IMG/VR virus record: IMGVR_UViG_3300032304_000251
Span: 1 to 23,986 of that record
Reading direction: 5' to 3' (one strand)
DNA length: 23,986 nucleotides
Origin: a virus
Each line of letters begins with the position of its first letter. Positions within the stretch are counted from its first letter, which is position 1. The position numbers and the translations under genes were made by a program. Shown here in pieces: positions 22,275 to 23,986 of the stretch. The notes under the pieces are model-generated. The model did no database searches. It was not told where the DNA came from and saw nothing but the letters and a program-made list of their open reading frames with translations.

Positions 22275-23322
22275 AGTCGCATTGATAACAGATACACACT
22301 TTGGTGCTCGTGGTGACTCTCTACTATTTTATGAATTCTTTGATAAGTTCTACTCTGAAGTATTCTTTCCATATCTAGAAACTCATAAGATCGATACAGT
22401 CATCATGTTGGGTGATACGTTTGATAAACGTAAGCACACCAATCACCTAACTGTATCCAAGTCAAAGGAATTTTATTTCGATAAGCTTCGAAAATATAAA
22501 GTTCACATGATAGTGGGGAATCACGATTCGTTCTACAAGAATACGATTTCAGTGAATACGCCTAGTCTGATGTTGGGTGAGTATGACAATCTCAGAATCC
22601 ATTCTGAACCAACTACCATCTCATTTCCGGATGGTACAACAATCGACATCATGCCTTGGATATGCTCAGAAAATTATGACCGGGCAATGAATCTCATTAA
22701 GAATACTAAGTCTACGGTTCTTATGGGACATCTGGAACTTAAGGGATTTGAGATGTACAAGGGTTCGGTGAATGATCATGGTATGGACGCAGAGGTGTTC
22801 AGCGGATATGATAAGGTCTTCTCTGGACATTTCCATACGAAGTCCACCAAAGGTAATATTACCTATCTTGGTGCTCCATATGAGATGTGCTGGTCAGATT
22901 ACAATGACGCCAGAGGATTTCACATCTTCGATACTACAACTAAAGACTTGACATATGTAAGAAATCCTTATACAATGCATAACGTGTTGTATTACGATGA
23001 CTCGAATACAACTATAGAAAATCTTCTCACCTTTAATGAGAAGATTAAAAATACATACGTAAAGGTTGTAGTCAAGAACAAGACTAATCCAGCTTGGTAT
23101 GAGACGTACAAGAAATCTGTAGAAGAGTTCGGAGTAGCCAAGCTTCAGACAGTTGAAGACATCCTCACCCTAGAGGATGTGGGAGAAGAATTAGCTCTCG
23201 GTAACGTAGAGGATACTCAGACAATTATCAAAAATACTATCGAAAGTCTGGAAACCAAAGTTGATAAGACTAAGCTTACGAAATTTATGAATGATCTGTA
23301 CCTAGAGGCACAATTAATTTAA
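22267..23322 (+). CDS. 47: Recombination nuclease subunit gp47 (Mre11-like)
   Basis: 351 residues, compared with 339 in T4. gp47 is the metallophosphoesterase nuclease of the gp46-gp47 complex, the phage counterpart of Rad50-Mre11 and SbcCD, which resects double-strand ends for recombination. The phosphoesterase motifs are in order: TDTHFGARGD (D9, H11), LGDTFDKR (G49-D50), VGNHDSF (84-87), GHLEL (154-155) and SGHFHTKS (186-190). The C-terminal ~100 residues would bind gp46. The start overlaps the homing endonuclease by 8 nt (ATGACTAA). The stop overlaps the gene 46 start as TAATG, so the two subunits are coupled. Confidence 0.95.
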   Translation: MTKVALITDTHFGARGDSLLFYEFFDKFYSEVFFPYLETHKIDTVIMLGDTFDKRKHTNHLTVSKSKEFYFDKLRKYKVHMIVGNHDSFYKNTISVNTPSLMLGEYDNLRIHSEPTTISFPDGTTIDIMPWICSENYDRAMNLIKNTKSTVLMGHLELKGFEMYKGSVNDHGMDAEVFSGYDKVFSGHFHTKSTKGNITYLGAPYEMCWSDYNDARGFHIFDTTTKDLTYVRNPYTMHNVLYYDDSNTTIENLLTFNEKIKNTYVKVVVKNKTNPAWYETYKKSVEEFGVAKLQTVEDILTLEDVGEELALGNVEDTQTIIKNTIESLETKVDKTKLTKFMNDLYLEAQLI

Positions 23323-23986
23323 TGATAACATTCAAGCAAATCAGATACCAGAATTTCCTTTCATCTGGCAACATTTTCACTACCATCGACCTCAATACCC
23401 ACGAATCTACATTGATCGTGGGTAAAGTAGGTAATGGCAAATCTACCATCATCGACGCATTCATTTTCGTTTTATATGGTCACGCATTCAGAGATGTCAA
23501 TAAGCCAATTCTGATTAACAGCATCACAAATAAAAATTGTCTTGTGGAGCTAGATTTCTCTATCGGAAATAATGAATATATGGTTCGTAGAGGCATGAAG
23601 CCTACGGTGTTCGAAATCTACATGAATGGTAAGATGTATGACCAGAATGCTGATCAGAAGTCTTACCAAGACCTTCTAGAGAATACGATCCTTGGATTGA
23701 ATTACAAGACATGTACGCAAGTCATTGTACTGGGTAAGGCTAACTATACGCCATTCATGAGCCTGAAGGCTGCAGACCGGAGAGTGGTGGTAGAAAATCT
23801 GATCGATATCGCTATTTTCAGTGTCATGAACTCTCAGTTAAAAGAGAAGGTTCTTACGAATAAGCAGTTGATTTCCGAGCTAGAAAAGAATATCATGCTG
23901 AAGACGCAAGCCATCGATCTAGCGAAGAAGCACGTCGAAACCATGCAAAATTATAATGAAAGTCTGGTTGAGGAAAAGCAGAAGAA
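23322..23986 (+). CDS. 46: Recombination nuclease ATPase subunit gp46 (Rad50-like), 3' end missing
   Basis: ATG 23322 opens a frame that stays open to the window end, giving the first 221 residues of a protein of about 560 in T4. It begins MITFKQIRYQNFLSSGN, with Walker A GKVGNGKS (34-41), then FVLYGHAFRDVNKPILINS, closely resembling the T4 gp46 N-terminus as I know it. A LGKANYTPFMSLKAADRR segment (Q-loop region) follows. The last ~40 visible residues are Lys/Glu/Leu-rich and start the long coiled coil. It partners gp47 and its ATPase drives nuclease action on DNA ends. The TAATG overlap with gene 47 confirms the start. The rest of the gene lies beyond the window. Confidence 0.93.
   Translation, partial: MITFKQIRYQNFLSSGNIFTTIDLNTHESTLIVGKVGNGKSTIIDAFIFVLYGHAFRDVNKPILINSITNKNCLVELDFSIGNNEYMVRRGMKPTVFEIYMNGKMYDQNADQKSYQDLLENTILGLNYKTCTQVIVLGKANYTPFMSLKAADRRVVVENLIDIAIFSVMNSQLKEKVLTNKQLISELEKNIMLKTQAIDLAKKHVETMQNYNESLVEEKQK

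Noticed and set aside
1-23986. CRISPR arrays, tRNA genes, rRNA, insertion sequences
   Set aside because: I saw no spaced direct repeats, cloverleaf-like segments or transposase genes. The only mobile element is the GIY-YIG homing endonuclease.

Overview
The window is a piece of a T4-superfamily myovirus genome (class Caudoviricetes, contractile tail). This rests on an unbroken run of T4-type genes in T4/cyanophage-like order: 13, 14, 16, 17, 18, 19, 20, 67, (68 position), 21, 22, 23, then uvsY, uvsW, 55, 47 and 46. All genes are on the + strand. Base composition looks like roughly 40% GC by eye. Proteins are diverged from T4 itself and look closer to the marine cyanophage and alphaproteobacterial T4-like groups. 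The host cannot be read from the sequence: there are no photosynthesis genes, tRNAs or host genes in the window.

Layout. (1) 1-3624: three tail-fibre or virion-surface type genes; the first is cut by the window start. (2) 3646-8059: neck proteins gp13 and gp14, small terminase gp16, an inserted gene joining a phage virion-type N-terminal module to a SpoT/MESH1-like HD phosphohydrolase domain, and large terminase gp17. (3) 8129-12584: tail sheath gp18, tail tube gp19, portal gp20. (4) 12624-17781: head assembly set, with acidic core protein gp67, a 453-residue multi-module protein at the gp68 position, a 133-residue beta-rich protein, protease gp21, scaffold gp22 and major capsid protein gp23, closed by a strong palindromic terminator. 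(5) 17973-18437: a tail-tube-fold structural protein. (6) 18493-23986: recombination, repair and late-transcription module: UvsY, UvsW, an LSm-like small protein, late sigma factor gp55, a small unknown protein, a GIY-YIG homing endonuclease, gp47 and the start of gp46 (cut by the window end).

How it works together. Six intergenic sites carry an ATAAATA core like the T4 late promoter, placed before genes 13, 18, 67, 22, 23 and the post-23 gene. Their presumed sigma factor, gp55, is encoded in the same window. A different promoter, TTGACA with a 17-nt spacer and an extended -10, precedes uvsY, where structural genes give way to the recombination genes. Most other junctions are translationally coupled by 1-nt (TAATG) or 8-nt (ATGnnTRR) overlaps. 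gp13/14 complete the head neck, gp16/17 package DNA through portal gp20, gp67/21/22/23 build and mature the prohead, gp18/19 form the contractile tail, and UvsY/UvsW/gp46/gp47 serve recombination-dependent replication.

The most unusual item is the gene at 5592-6422. It encodes an apparently intact (p)ppGpp-hydrolase-type HD domain behind a phage virion-associated-looking N-terminal module, wedged between the two terminase genes. Its first residues resemble a T4 capsid-targeting sequence, raising the untested idea that an alarmone hydrolase is carried in the virion.
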